Shown here: positions 41,913 through 49,629 of the stretch, in pieces
Numbering within the stretch: the first letter of the stretch is position 1
Layout: the number at the start of each line of letters is the position of its first letter
Origin: DAOPKN01 sp035391225
GTDB taxonomy: Bacteria > Thermotogota > Thermotogae > MWEM01
Assembly (NCBI GenBank): GCA_035391225.1
Contig: DAOPKN010000009.1
Location: 12,945 to 76,944 of the forward strand
DNA length: 64,000 nt
Reading direction: 5' to 3'
Made by a program: the position numbers and the translations under genes
Notes under the pieces: generated by a model
Database searches by the model: none
Told to the model about the DNA's origin: nothing
Seen by the model: only the letters and a program-made list of their open reading frames with translations

Positions 41913-43352
41913 GTGGATTCCAATCGCCGAATTCTCAGCGCGGGAAAACGTTTCTTTTCGCGGAACCCTCTTTTTTTCCTCTTCCTCTCTTTCTGGCTGG
42001 GATTGGCCATGTCTGCGTTTTTCGAGCTGCGGGGGTTTTTTGCCTGGGGGTTGCTTTTCGGCTTTGCCGGCTTGTTTGTCCTTTCCATGTTCCGAGCGGT
42101 TTCCCGCACCTTCTTGTGGGGGGCTTTCCTTCTTTTCGTGTGCTTCTCCGGTGTGGTAAGCTTGCGGCCTCCCACCTTTTCCACGCAGTACCCCGTTCTG
42201 GTGGTGGGAAAAGTGAATCGGCTCACCGACTCGTCCATTCGATTGACCCAAACAAGGGTGTTGCAAGACGCCCAATGGCACAGCAGTGATTTTCCCGTGT
42301 ACCTTTCCCGCGCGGTGTGTCCATCGGCTCCCTCGGGGAGTTGGGTTGCGCTGGAAGGAAACTTGCTTCCGCTTCCCGGAGCTTTTTTCTTGCAGGCTTC
42401 TCCTTTTCGAAACGCCTTTTCCGTCCGCTACCATTCTTCGTGGTTTGCTTCCCTCTTGGAAAAGGGAGCGGAATACTCCACCTCCTTTTCGGTTTTTTCC
42501 CGCACGATCCTGGGTGAAGAAACTGCCGGTCTTGCCAGTCAGATGCTTTTCGGCAAAGGAGGAAGCTCCCAAATGCGTGAAGCCCTGAACGATTCGGGTA
42601 TCGGCCACCTTTTCGTGGTTTCTGGGCTCCACTTCTTCCTGGTTTTCCAAATCAGCTGGACTCTGCTGGGTTTTTTCTTTCCACGTTCTCTTTTGCGCAT
42701 TCCGATCGTGCTCGTGGCCCTCACTTTTTTCTTCCTCCTATGTGGCTTTTCTCCGTCGGCGTTTCGCGGATTCGTGATGCTCGGTATCTTTCTGCTTTTT
42801 CGATCGCTGCAACGAAAATCCTCGCGATGGAACGCCTGGGGTTTGGCGGGATTGTTGCTTTTGATGGGGGATGGTGCCTACGCCTTTGATGCAGGTTTTC
42901 AACTCTCCATGTCGGCTTCTGCAGGGTTGCTCCTGTTCGCCTCGTTTCCTTCGCCCCAGCGATGGACATGGATTCGTCCCTTGCTTCCAGCGTTCGGCGC
43001 TCTTTTCTTCACCCTTCCCGTGGTATTGCTGCATTTTGGAAGGATCCCCGGCTTGAGCCTGCTGGTGAACGTGTTCCTGGTAAATATCGCGGGTTTTTTT
43101 CTGATGACGGGGCTGGTGGTTTCGCTTTTCCTCTTCTTGTGTGGTTTTTCGTGGCTTTCGGGGGTTTTTTTACAGGGGTTGTCCCCTTTCCTTCGGGGGA
43201 TGGAAGAGTTGGTCAGGTTCCTTTCCAGGGGTCCGGGAACCCTGGCCTTGGATTCACCTCTTGCCGTACTGATACTGGTTGGAGAAATTGCGGGTTGTTT
43301 CCTTCTACTGGGGTTTTGTTTCTGGAAAAAGAGGGTTTGCGTGCGGGAATGA
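41913..43352 (+). CDS. ComEC/Rec2-type competence membrane protein, no metallo-beta-lactamase domain
   Basis: A 479-residue polytopic membrane protein with about ten hydrophobic segments. The competence-domain signature SGIGHLFVVSGLHF and the later FSPSAFRGFVML and FDAGFQLSMSASAG segments identify ComEC, the channel that takes single-stranded DNA into the cytoplasm. The usual C-terminal metallo-beta-lactamase domain is missing; the frame ends just after the last membrane segment. The GTG start at 41913 has only a weak ribosome binding site. No comEA or pilus gene is nearby. Confidence 0.85.
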   Translation: MDSNRRILSAGKRFFSRNPLFFLFLSFWLGLAMSAFFELRGFFAWGLLFGFAGLFVLSMFRAVSRTFLWGAFLLFVCFSGVVSLRPPTFSTQYPVLVVGKVNRLTDSSIRLTQTRVLQDAQWHSSDFPVYLSRAVCPSAPSGSWVALEGNLLPLPGAFFLQASPFRNAFSVRYHSSWFASLLEKGAEYSTSFSVFSRTILGEETAGLASQMLFGKGGSSQMREALNDSGIGHLFVVSGLHFFLVFQISWTLLGFFFPRSLLRIPIVLVALTFFFLLCGFSPSAFRGFVMLGIFLLFRSLQRKSSRWNAWGLAGLLLLMGDGAYAFDAGFQLSMSASAGLLLFASFPSPQRWTWIRPLLPAFGALFFTLPVVLLHFGRIPGLSLLVNVFLVNIAGFFLMTGLVVSLFLFLCGFSWLSGVFLQGLSPFLRGMEELVRFLSRGPGTLALDSPLAVLILVGEIAGCFLLLGFCFWKKRVCVRE

Positions 43353-43365
43353 ATCCTTTCCCGCG

Positions 43366-43395
43366 TTGGAGCAGAGAACGATGCTGTGGTAGAAT
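43366..43395 (+). promoter_or_regulatory. Promoter of glyQ
   Basis: TTGGAG (43366-43371), an 18-base spacer and TAGAAT (43390-43395) with an extended TGG. The predicted leader before the glyQ ATG is only about 25 bases, too short for a T-box. Confidence 0.65.
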
Positions 43396-43424
43396 ACTAC
43401 AAATGTCGAAAAAGGGAGCGAAAA

Positions 43425-44309
43425 ATGTTCGTACAACAGTTGATTCGAAGATTGGATGTTTTTTGGGAGAAACAGGGCTGTGCTGTTTTCCAACCCTACG
43501 ATATGGAAATGGGTGCGGGAACGTTTCACCCCGCTACCTTCTTCGGTGTGCTTGGACCATCTCCGTGGAAATGTGCCTTCGTGCAGCCCAGCCGCAGGCC
43601 AACCGATGGCAGGTACGGTGAAAACCCCAACCGCATGCAACATTTTTACCAGTACCAGGTGCTTCTCAAACCTTCCCCCCAAGATTCCCAACAATTGTAC
43701 CTGGAGTCCTTGAAAGCACTGGATATTGATCCGCGTTTGCACGATATTCGTTTCGTGGAGGATAACTGGGAATCTCCCACTTTGGGGGCATGGGGTATCG
43801 GCTGGGAGGTGTGGTTGGATGGGATGGAGATCACCCAGTTCACCTATTTCCAGCAGATGGCTGGGATCGATGTAAAGCCCATCACACTCGAAATCACGTA
43901 TGGCATCGAGCGCATCGGCACCTATCTCCAGGGCGTGGAAAGCGTATACGATCTGCAGTGGAGTGAAAACCTCAAATACGGTTCCTGGTTCCAGCGCAGG
44001 GAACAGGAGTTTTCGCGGTATAACTTCGAAGAAGCCGATACCGCCCTTCTTTTTCGGCTTTTCGAGGCACATGGACAGGAGTTCCAAAAACTTCTTTCCC
44101 TCGGGTTGGTGCAACCGGCCTACGATCAAATGGTAAAGGCATCCCATTACTTCAACTTGCTGGATGCGCGAAACGCTATCAGTGTTAGCCAAAGGCAAGC
44201 GTTCATTGGGACGATTCGCAAAATGGCCAAGCAATGTGCCGGTGAATTCCTCGATCCCAAGGATGAAGCCCTGGGGGAAATAAAGGAAGAGAAACCTTCG
44301 TCCATGTAA
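43425..44309 (+). CDS. glyQ: Glycyl-tRNA synthetase alpha subunit
   Basis: Catalytic subunit of the bacterial alpha2beta2 glycyl-tRNA synthetase. The 294 residues include FWEKQGCAVFQPYDMEMGAGTFHP (43469-43540), PSRRPTDGRYGENPNR and EITYGIERI, class II motifs typical of GlyQ. An AAGGGAG site precedes ATG 43425. The beta subunit gene glyS normally follows but is absent here and elsewhere in the window. It must be at another locus, because the alpha subunit alone cannot sustain normal charging. Confidence 0.96.
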   Translation: MFVQQLIRRLDVFWEKQGCAVFQPYDMEMGAGTFHPATFFGVLGPSPWKCAFVQPSRRPTDGRYGENPNRMQHFYQYQVLLKPSPQDSQQLYLESLKALDIDPRLHDIRFVEDNWESPTLGAWGIGWEVWLDGMEITQFTYFQQMAGIDVKPITLEITYGIERIGTYLQGVESVYDLQWSENLKYGSWFQRREQEFSRYNFEEADTALLFRLFEAHGQEFQKLLSLGLVQPAYDQMVKASHYFNLLDARNAISVSQRQAFIGTIRKMAKQCAGEFLDPKDEALGEIKEEKPSSM

Positions 44310-44340
44310 TCAGGTAGAAACAAATCCATGGAGGTTTTGT

Positions 44341-45090
44341 ATGTCACCTGAATCCCAAATCGTGAAAGATTGTCTACATCCAGATGATGCCGCTACCATC
44401 CTTGCCGTTTATCGTTCCGGCAACGAAGAGGAGGCATTGCTTCACCTCAAAGCCCATCTCAAAGAGTGTAAGGCTTGCTCCGGAAAAATGCACGAGGTAA
44501 ACTACATTGAGTCCCTCTTTTCCCGGGAGAATGCACGCCGGGACCACTTGGAGTTCTTGCGGGTGGTGGATCGTATCGAATCCCGGAAAAGGTTGGAAAA
44601 CGTTTCCCTTTTCTCGGTGTACTGTGATTTCATGGAGAACACGCGTTCGGAAAACTTGCAAAACGAGGCTGCAGAGCATGCGGCGGAAGAACTGGCGCTG
44701 GCGCAAGAGTTTTTCGATTTCTTGGACGTACAGGTGGTTTCTTCGGTTCCGAAGAACCCGAGAATCCGTGCAAGGGTAGGATGGTTTGCCGTTTCCATGG
44801 CCGCCATCGTTTTCCTGTCTTTCCAGTTTTTTACGGGGTTTCCCTTTTCGGTTTCCCGCGAATCCAATGATCTGGCCCAGGTGAACCAGCTTTTTGACCA
44901 ACAGGCGGTGTACACTCCCCGAGAACAAGCCGTTTCCTCTGGGAATTTCTCCGCAGGGATGGATTTTGATCTTCCCGTCGACAGGGAGCTCCGGAAGATT
45001 TTCCAGGTTGATTTTTCCCTTCCCAGTTCCGGGGGATCAACATCCTCTTCTTCCAACTCTTCCTTCTTTCATCTGACGATGGAAAAATAG
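44341..45090 (+). CDS. Putative zf-HC2 anti-sigma-type membrane protein
   Basis: A 249-residue protein with an N-terminal zinc motif: Cys11, then His39-x3-Cys43-x2-Cys46 (HLKECKAC), the pattern of ZAS anti-sigma factors. A helical middle (about 60-130), one membrane segment (about 142-162) and a Ser-rich exterior end follow. ZAS proteins hold ECF sigma factors at the membrane until a signal arrives. No sigma factor gene lies beside it, which is unusual. The ATG follows GGAGG. A terminator follows the gene. Confidence 0.65.
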   Translation: MSPESQIVKDCLHPDDAATILAVYRSGNEEEALLHLKAHLKECKACSGKMHEVNYIESLFSRENARRDHLEFLRVVDRIESRKRLENVSLFSVYCDFMENTRSENLQNEAAEHAAEELALAQEFFDFLDVQVVSSVPKNPRIRARVGWFAVSMAAIVFLSFQFFTGFPFSVSRESNDLAQVNQLFDQQAVYTPREQAVSSGNFSAGMDFDLPVDRELRKIFQVDFSLPSSGGSTSSSSNSSFFHLTMEK

Positions 45091-45117
45091 AACTCTACTC
45101 GTTTCGACCTACATGAA

Positions 45118-45145
45118 TTGGGCATTCGATGCCCAAATTTTTTTT
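45118..45145 (+). terminator. Rho-independent terminator/attenuator before the aminotransferase
   Basis: TTGGGCAT (45118-45125), loop TCG, ATGCCCAA (45129-45136), then A and eight T. It ends 15 bases before the ATG of the next gene and leaves no room for a promoter in between. Confidence 0.85.
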
Positions 45146-45160
45146 GAAGGGTGAAAAACC

Positions 45161-46330
45161 ATGAAAGGTATCCTGAAGCAAGTCCCGTTTTCTACCACGT
45201 TCCGGTACACCCAGTTGGCGCAAAAATTGGGGCAGCAAGGAAAGGACATCGTCCGGTTAACGGCAGGAGAGCCGGATTTCGATACCCCCGGGGAAATCAT
45301 CGATGCGGGAATATCCGCCCTGAAAAACGGTTTCACGCGCTATACCCCTTCTTCCGGTTTTCCGTCCTTGCGGGAGGGAATCCGCGATTTCTTGGCCAAA
45401 GTGTATGGGTTGCACTACTCCTCTTCGGAAATCGTGGTGTCAAACGGGGGAAAACACGCTTTGTTCAACGCTCTGTACGTGTTGACCGACCCGGGAGACG
45501 AAGTGCTCCTGGTGACGCCCGATTGGGTGAGCTACGAACCGCAAGTGCGCATTTGCGGCTGCCGCCCAGGGCTGGTGCCTACGACGTTTGCGTGTGCATT
45601 CAAACCCACTCGGGAAGACTTGGAGCGCGCTCTTTCTCCGCACAGTAAGGTTTTGGTTGTCAACTCCCCCAATAATCCCACGGGGGCGGTGTACTCGCGT
45701 GAGCTCTTGGAAGAAATTGCAGCCTTTGCACGCCAACACGACCTTTGGGTGATTTCGGACGAGGTATACGCTTCCCTCGTGTACAGCGGGGAGCATGTTT
45801 CCATAGCTTCGCTACCCGGTATGCGGGAGAGAACCGTCGTGGTAAACGCTTTCTCCAAGTCACACGCCATGACGGGGTGGCGATGTGGGTATTCTGCCTC
45901 TCCAGAGGCCTTGGCGGTGGAAATGGGGAAATTGCAGTCCCATATGACGTCCAACGTGAATGCTGCCACGCAAAAAGCGGCCGAACGCGCCCTCGAGGTC
46001 GATCCCTTTTCCATGGTTCCCCTTTTCCGCAAACGGCGAGACCTTGTGTGCGATCGTTTGCAGCGTGCAGGGATTCCCTTCGTTTTTCCGGACGGAGCCT
46101 TTTACGTCTTCATGGACTTCCGGGCTTTCTTGGGCCCGGAAACGAGTGATGCGGAACTCGTGGAACGTTTCATCCGGGAGTATGGGCTGGCACTTGTTCC
46201 GGGAAGTGCATTTCACGCCCCCGGTTTCGTGCGGCTTTCCTACGCCGCTTCGGAAGATGAATTGCTGCGGGCTTGCGATCGCCTGGATGCGTTTGTGCAC
46301 GGCAATCCCCCCGTGGGAAAAAAGGAGTGA
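45161..46330 (+). CDS. Class I/II aminotransferase (aspartate aminotransferase type)
   Basis: PLP-dependent transaminase of fold type I. The 389 residues have TAGEPDFDTP, the PLP Lys233 in NAFSKSHAMTGWR, NSPNNPTGAVY, SDEVYASL and a C-terminal Arg in FVRLSYA. Subfamily I-gamma aspartate aminotransferases fit best, but specificity for other amino acids is possible. An AAGGGTGA ribosome binding site sits directly after the T run of the terminator. The D-cysteine-desulfhydrase-like gene follows in the same direction. Confidence 0.92.
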   Translation: MKGILKQVPFSTTFRYTQLAQKLGQQGKDIVRLTAGEPDFDTPGEIIDAGISALKNGFTRYTPSSGFPSLREGIRDFLAKVYGLHYSSSEIVVSNGGKHALFNALYVLTDPGDEVLLVTPDWVSYEPQVRICGCRPGLVPTTFACAFKPTREDLERALSPHSKVLVVNSPNNPTGAVYSRELLEEIAAFARQHDLWVISDEVYASLVYSGEHVSIASLPGMRERTVVVNAFSKSHAMTGWRCGYSASPEALAVEMGKLQSHMTSNVNAATQKAAERALEVDPFSMVPLFRKRRDLVCDRLQRAGIPFVFPDGAFYVFMDFRAFLGPETSDAELVERFIREYGLALVPGSAFHAPGFVRLSYAASEDELLRACDRLDAFVHGNPPVGKKE

Positions 46331-46335
46331 AGGGG

Positions 46336-47325
46336 ATGCCAAGCAACAGGAACGGGGCATTACTCCAAAAAATCCCCCTGATGCTGGGCCCGACCCCGGT
46401 GGATTTTTGGCAAGCCTTTTCCCACCAGGTCGGGGTGGAGGTATGGGCGAAACGGGATGATCTGACCCATTTCTTGGCGAGCGGGAACAAGATCCGCAAA
46501 CTGGAGTACTTGTTCGCGCAAGCGGTGCAACAGGAATGCACTTTTGTGATCACGTGTGGTGGAATCCAATCCAATCATTGCCGGGCAACCGCGGTCATCG
46601 CCCGGAACTTGGGCATGCAACCGGTGTTGTTCCTGCGGGGCACACCTCCCTCCAAAAAGGAGGTAGACGGGAACCTTTTCTTGGATACCCTTTGCGGTGC
46701 CCAAATCCATTGGATTGATGCCGAGCAATACCAACGGCGTGACGAGTTGATGCTGCAGTTCGCCGATTCCCTCCCCCCAAGCGAGAAGGCGTACATCATT
46801 CCGGAGGGTGGATCCAACGCCCTGGGTGCCCTCGGGTACGTTGCTGCAGCCTTCGAGCTTTCGCAACAAGTGAACTTGGCGGATTTCGATGCCCTTTTCC
46901 TTGCCATTGGAAGCGGCGGTACGCTTGCGGGCCTTGCCTTCGGGCTGGCGCTTTTGCGATGCAACCTTCCGCTTTTTGGAATCAACGTCACCAAGACCCC
47001 CCATGAGCAGTTCACGGTACGGGTGGAACAGATCCTGCAGCAACTTCCGAAACACTTTCCGGGTGCGGAACTTCCAACTCGCCCGGGAAACTTCGAAATC
47101 CTCGATGACTTCGTGGGAGAAGGTTACGCCATTCCTACCCCCGCGGGGCTCAACCTGGTTCGCCAGCTGATGCGTTCCCAAGGAGCTCTCCTGGATCCTG
47201 TGTACACTGCAAAAGCCTTGGACGGTGCATTGCAACTTTCCCAAGGCAACTTTTCCCGTATTCTTTTCTTGCATTCCGGGGGTGGTTTTTCCAATTTTGC
47301 GTACAAAGAATCCATTTTGGACTAA
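46336..47325 (+). CDS. D-cysteine desulfhydrase / ACC deaminase family PLP enzyme
   Basis: A 329-residue fold-type II PLP enzyme. The PLP Lys52 lies in ASGNKIRKLEY. The nucleophilic Ser79 region is GGIQSNHCRATA, and the phosphate loop is SGGTLAGL. D-cysteine desulfhydrase is the likelier activity; ACC deaminase shares the fold and cannot be excluded. It would release sulfide, pyruvate and ammonia. The ATG follows AAAGGAGTGA. It probably forms an operon with the aminotransferase. Confidence 0.85.
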   Translation: MPSNRNGALLQKIPLMLGPTPVDFWQAFSHQVGVEVWAKRDDLTHFLASGNKIRKLEYLFAQAVQQECTFVITCGGIQSNHCRATAVIARNLGMQPVLFLRGTPPSKKEVDGNLFLDTLCGAQIHWIDAEQYQRRDELMLQFADSLPPSEKAYIIPEGGSNALGALGYVAAAFELSQQVNLADFDALFLAIGSGGTLAGLAFGLALLRCNLPLFGINVTKTPHEQFTVRVEQILQQLPKHFPGAELPTRPGNFEILDDFVGEGYAIPTPAGLNLVRQLMRSQGALLDPVYTAKALDGALQLSQGNFSRILFLHSGGGFSNFAYKESILD

Positions 47326-47357
47326 AAAGGATTTCAAGCCGATCCTACAAGGTTATG

Positions 47358-47366
47358 TGTTATAAT
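47358..47366 (+). promoter_or_regulatory. Extended -10 promoter of the parvulin gene
   Basis: TGT followed by TATAAT (47361-47366) within TGTGTTATAAT, 43 bases before the ATG. No -35 at normal spacing is seen. Confidence 0.75.
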
Positions 47367-47409
47367 TTCGCGGTATCTTGAACGTATATATGTACGAGGA
47401 GGAATTTGG

Positions 47410-49434
47410 ATGAGGGACTGGATTTTGAAATGGCAAAAATCCGTTATCTGGGTTATTGCCATTGTTTTTGTGGTGGGAATTGTCTGGTGGAGTGTTGCTT
47501 CTTACATTGGAATGAACCAGGCACCTCCCGAAACCAATGGCTCTGCACAGGGAACGCCTTCCCGAACAGAAGCTGCGGTTGTCCTGACGAAAGAGGGAAC
47601 CGATTTGAGCTACGACTATTGGGTGTTTCCCTACGAGCTCAGCGATAGCCTGCAACAAGAATTAATGAGTTACCGGCAACAGAATGGACAGGAAATTGAT
47701 GAACTGTTCCAGGAACCCGTTTTTGAGCTCCAGGTAGCAAAGAACCTTGCCGACAGCAAAATCATCCTTTACTACGCGGATCAGCAGGGGATTACACCCA
47801 GCGCGCAGACCGTTGCGCAGCGGGTGGATGAATTGATCGGGACCCGATTGGAGGATGCTTCGTATAAAAGTGCTGTGATCTCCCAGTTTGGAACGGTGGA
47901 AGCCTTCAAAGAATACCTTTCCCGTCCGATCAAAATCGAACTCACGAACCAATTGGTGCGGGACTCGGTGGCAAAACCGACCATGCAGCAAATGGAAGAG
48001 TACTTCAACGAAAACAAGGAAACACTCCAGAAAGAAAATGAGCAGGTGAAAGCGGCCCACATCCTCGTGGAAACCCGCGAGGAGGCAAACGATATCCTGG
48101 CCCAAATCCAAGCCGGCACGCTCAGTTTCGACGATGCCGCCAGTTCCTTTTCGCTGGATGAATCGAACAAGGGATCAGGCGGGGATCTTGGTTGGTTCAA
48201 GAGAGACCAAATGGTTCCCGAATTCGAGCAAGCTGCCTTCAACGCACCTGTAGGGGAACTGGTGGGCCCCGTGCAAACCGAATTTGGGTACCACCTGATT
48301 CGCGTGGACGAAAAGCAAGTGTTCGACACCTTCCAAGATTTCCTGGATCAAGTGGACCTGTACCAACAGACCGCCACAACTCTTCAGGCTTCCTTGTTCC
48401 GGGATTGGTTGGATGCGTATAAACAAGACGAAGGGTTCGCCTACCAGTTGAACGATGACGTGCTCCGGATTTTTGACCGCTACCTCGATGCCTTGGAGTC
48501 CGGTGAGGAAAAATCGCAGATGGTAGCGTTCCAGGAGTACCTTGAACCCTTTATCTTGGTGGAACAAGACGGCGAAACGCTGTTCGCCGAAGACGTGGAC
48601 CCCCGAATCATCGCCCTATACTTAAATGTCGTTGAGGGGTTGGACCAAAACCGCGCCGATGAAATCGAAACCCTGACCACGTACCAAGAATTGGGTCCAC
48701 AGGTTTCCGACCAGATGAAAGCACTTTCACTGGATCAAATTTCCACGGCGATTGAGCAGATTCAGGCTTCCATCGATGCGCTTCCAGAAACAGGGGAAGA
48801 GACTGCATTGCAAAACCTGCGGCAAGAAAAGGAGAACTACCAGCAGGCCAAAACCTGGAGAGAAAGCAAGCAGCTAATCGATGCAGACCCCGAGCTTTCC
48901 CCGACCAACCTGCAGGGCCAAATCGAGGACCGCGAGCAAACCATGGAAAACAACCAGGATTTGCTCAAAAAAGGGTATCACCTACTGTATGACATGAATA
49001 CGAGTTCTCCTTACGTGGTGCAACGGTTGTTCCAGTTGGACCCGGGTGATAAAGAAGTGGCCCTTCGCTACTACCAGGGGCAAATCGATTCCTACTTGGT
49101 GTACCTGCGGGATGCGCAGTATGGGGAGATTTACCGTACCATCTTGCAGCCGCAGATGGATCAAATCCGCCAGGGGTTGCTGGGAATCGCTCGTGACGAA
49201 ACGCAGGAAAAAGCGCTGCGCGTGAGCGCATACGAGGTTGTCCTCCAGATGTTGGAATCCTTGGAGGATTACGAGTCGGAACTGGTTTTCCTGAAAGAAC
49301 TGCGGGAACTTGATCCCGGTTACTCCGACATCGACCAGATCATCGCGCAAATTGAACAAGCGGTAGAAGAGGCCCGGGCACTGGAAAACGCTACCGCAAC
49401 CACCCAAGACGGAACCCAAACTGCAAATCCATAA
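47410..49434 (+). CDS. Membrane-anchored SurA/PrsA-like parvulin chaperone
   Basis: A 674-residue protein with an uncleaved N-terminal membrane anchor (about 11-33), a SurA_N-like helical region (about 75-200) and one parvulin prolyl-isomerase domain (about 213-300: KAAHILVETREE, GGDLGWFKRDQMVPEFE, FGYHLIRVDE). The remaining 370 residues are acidic, helical and rich in Gln and Glu, possibly TPR-like at the end. It probably folds exported or outer-envelope proteins. The ATG follows GAGGAGGA. The codons give strong Glu/Gln/Asp bias compared with its neighbours. Confidence 0.85.
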   Translation: MRDWILKWQKSVIWVIAIVFVVGIVWWSVASYIGMNQAPPETNGSAQGTPSRTEAAVVLTKEGTDLSYDYWVFPYELSDSLQQELMSYRQQNGQEIDELFQEPVFELQVAKNLADSKIILYYADQQGITPSAQTVAQRVDELIGTRLEDASYKSAVISQFGTVEAFKEYLSRPIKIELTNQLVRDSVAKPTMQQMEEYFNENKETLQKENEQVKAAHILVETREEANDILAQIQAGTLSFDDAASSFSLDESNKGSGGDLGWFKRDQMVPEFEQAAFNAPVGELVGPVQTEFGYHLIRVDEKQVFDTFQDFLDQVDLYQQTATTLQASLFRDWLDAYKQDEGFAYQLNDDVLRIFDRYLDALESGEEKSQMVAFQEYLEPFILVEQDGETLFAEDVDPRIIALYLNVVEGLDQNRADEIETLTTYQELGPQVSDQMKALSLDQISTAIEQIQASIDALPETGEETALQNLRQEKENYQQAKTWRESKQLIDADPELSPTNLQGQIEDREQTMENNQDLLKKGYHLLYDMNTSSPYVVQRLFQLDPGDKEVALRYYQGQIDSYLVYLRDAQYGEIYRTILQPQMDQIRQGLLGIARDETQEKALRVSAYEVVLQMLESLEDYESELVFLKELRELDPGYSDIDQIIAQIEQAVEEARALENATATTQDGTQTANP

Positions 49435-49436
49435 AA

Positions 49437-49460
49437 AAAGAGCCGCTTTGGCGGCTCTTT
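49437..49460 (-). terminator. Hairpin terminator of tRNA-Gln, shared with the parvulin gene
   Basis: Arms AAAGAGCCGC and GCGGCTCTTT pair over 10 bp with a 4-base loop. On the minus strand a T run follows directly (TTTTAT), giving a strong terminator for the tRNA. On the plus strand the tail is weaker (CTTTCC). The hairpin begins three bases after the parvulin stop. Confidence 0.85.
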
Positions 49461-49464
49461 CCTC

Positions 49465-49540
49465 TGGCTGGGACGGAGAGATTCGAACTCCCGAATGTCG
49501 GTACCAAAAACCGATGCCTTGCCAGCTTGGCTACGTCCCA
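49465..49540 (-). tRNA. tRNA-Gln (anticodon TTG)
   Basis: 76 bases including an encoded CCA. The acceptor stem TGGGACG/CGTCCCA is perfect, with discriminator G. The anticodon arm is TCGGT-TTTTGGT-ACCGA, with TTG in the loop, reading CAA and CAG. The T arm contains GTTCGAATC. It has its own promoter and terminator and no tRNA neighbours. Confidence 0.96.
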
Positions 49541-49551
49541 AATCCGCCGTT

Positions 49552-49580
49552 ATTGTACTATAAAAAACTGGGACTGTCAA
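49552..49580 (-). promoter_or_regulatory. Sigma-A promoter of tRNA-Gln
   Basis: On the minus strand TTGACA (49575-49580), a 17-base spacer and TACAAT (49552-49557). This is the closest match to the full sigma-A consensus in the window, as expected for a stable RNA. Confidence 0.88.
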
Positions 49581-49629
49581 GAAGAGCCGACTTTCCGGGA
49601 ATTCGTGGGAGTAGAAAAGGAGGCAGTGC

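Noticed and set aside
41013..42650. A 545-codon minus-strand open frame across the SPOR-like and ComEC genes
   Set aside because: It is highly charged and repetitive, antisense to two membrane proteins with clear hydrophobic patterns, and has no motif.
43343..43364. Terminator after comEC
   Set aside because: A 7-bp hairpin GCGGGAA/TTCCCGC exists but has no T run on the plus strand.
43353..43424. T-box riboswitch before glyQ
   Set aside because: The space after the likely promoter is only about 25 bases, and no specifier or antiterminator structure fits.
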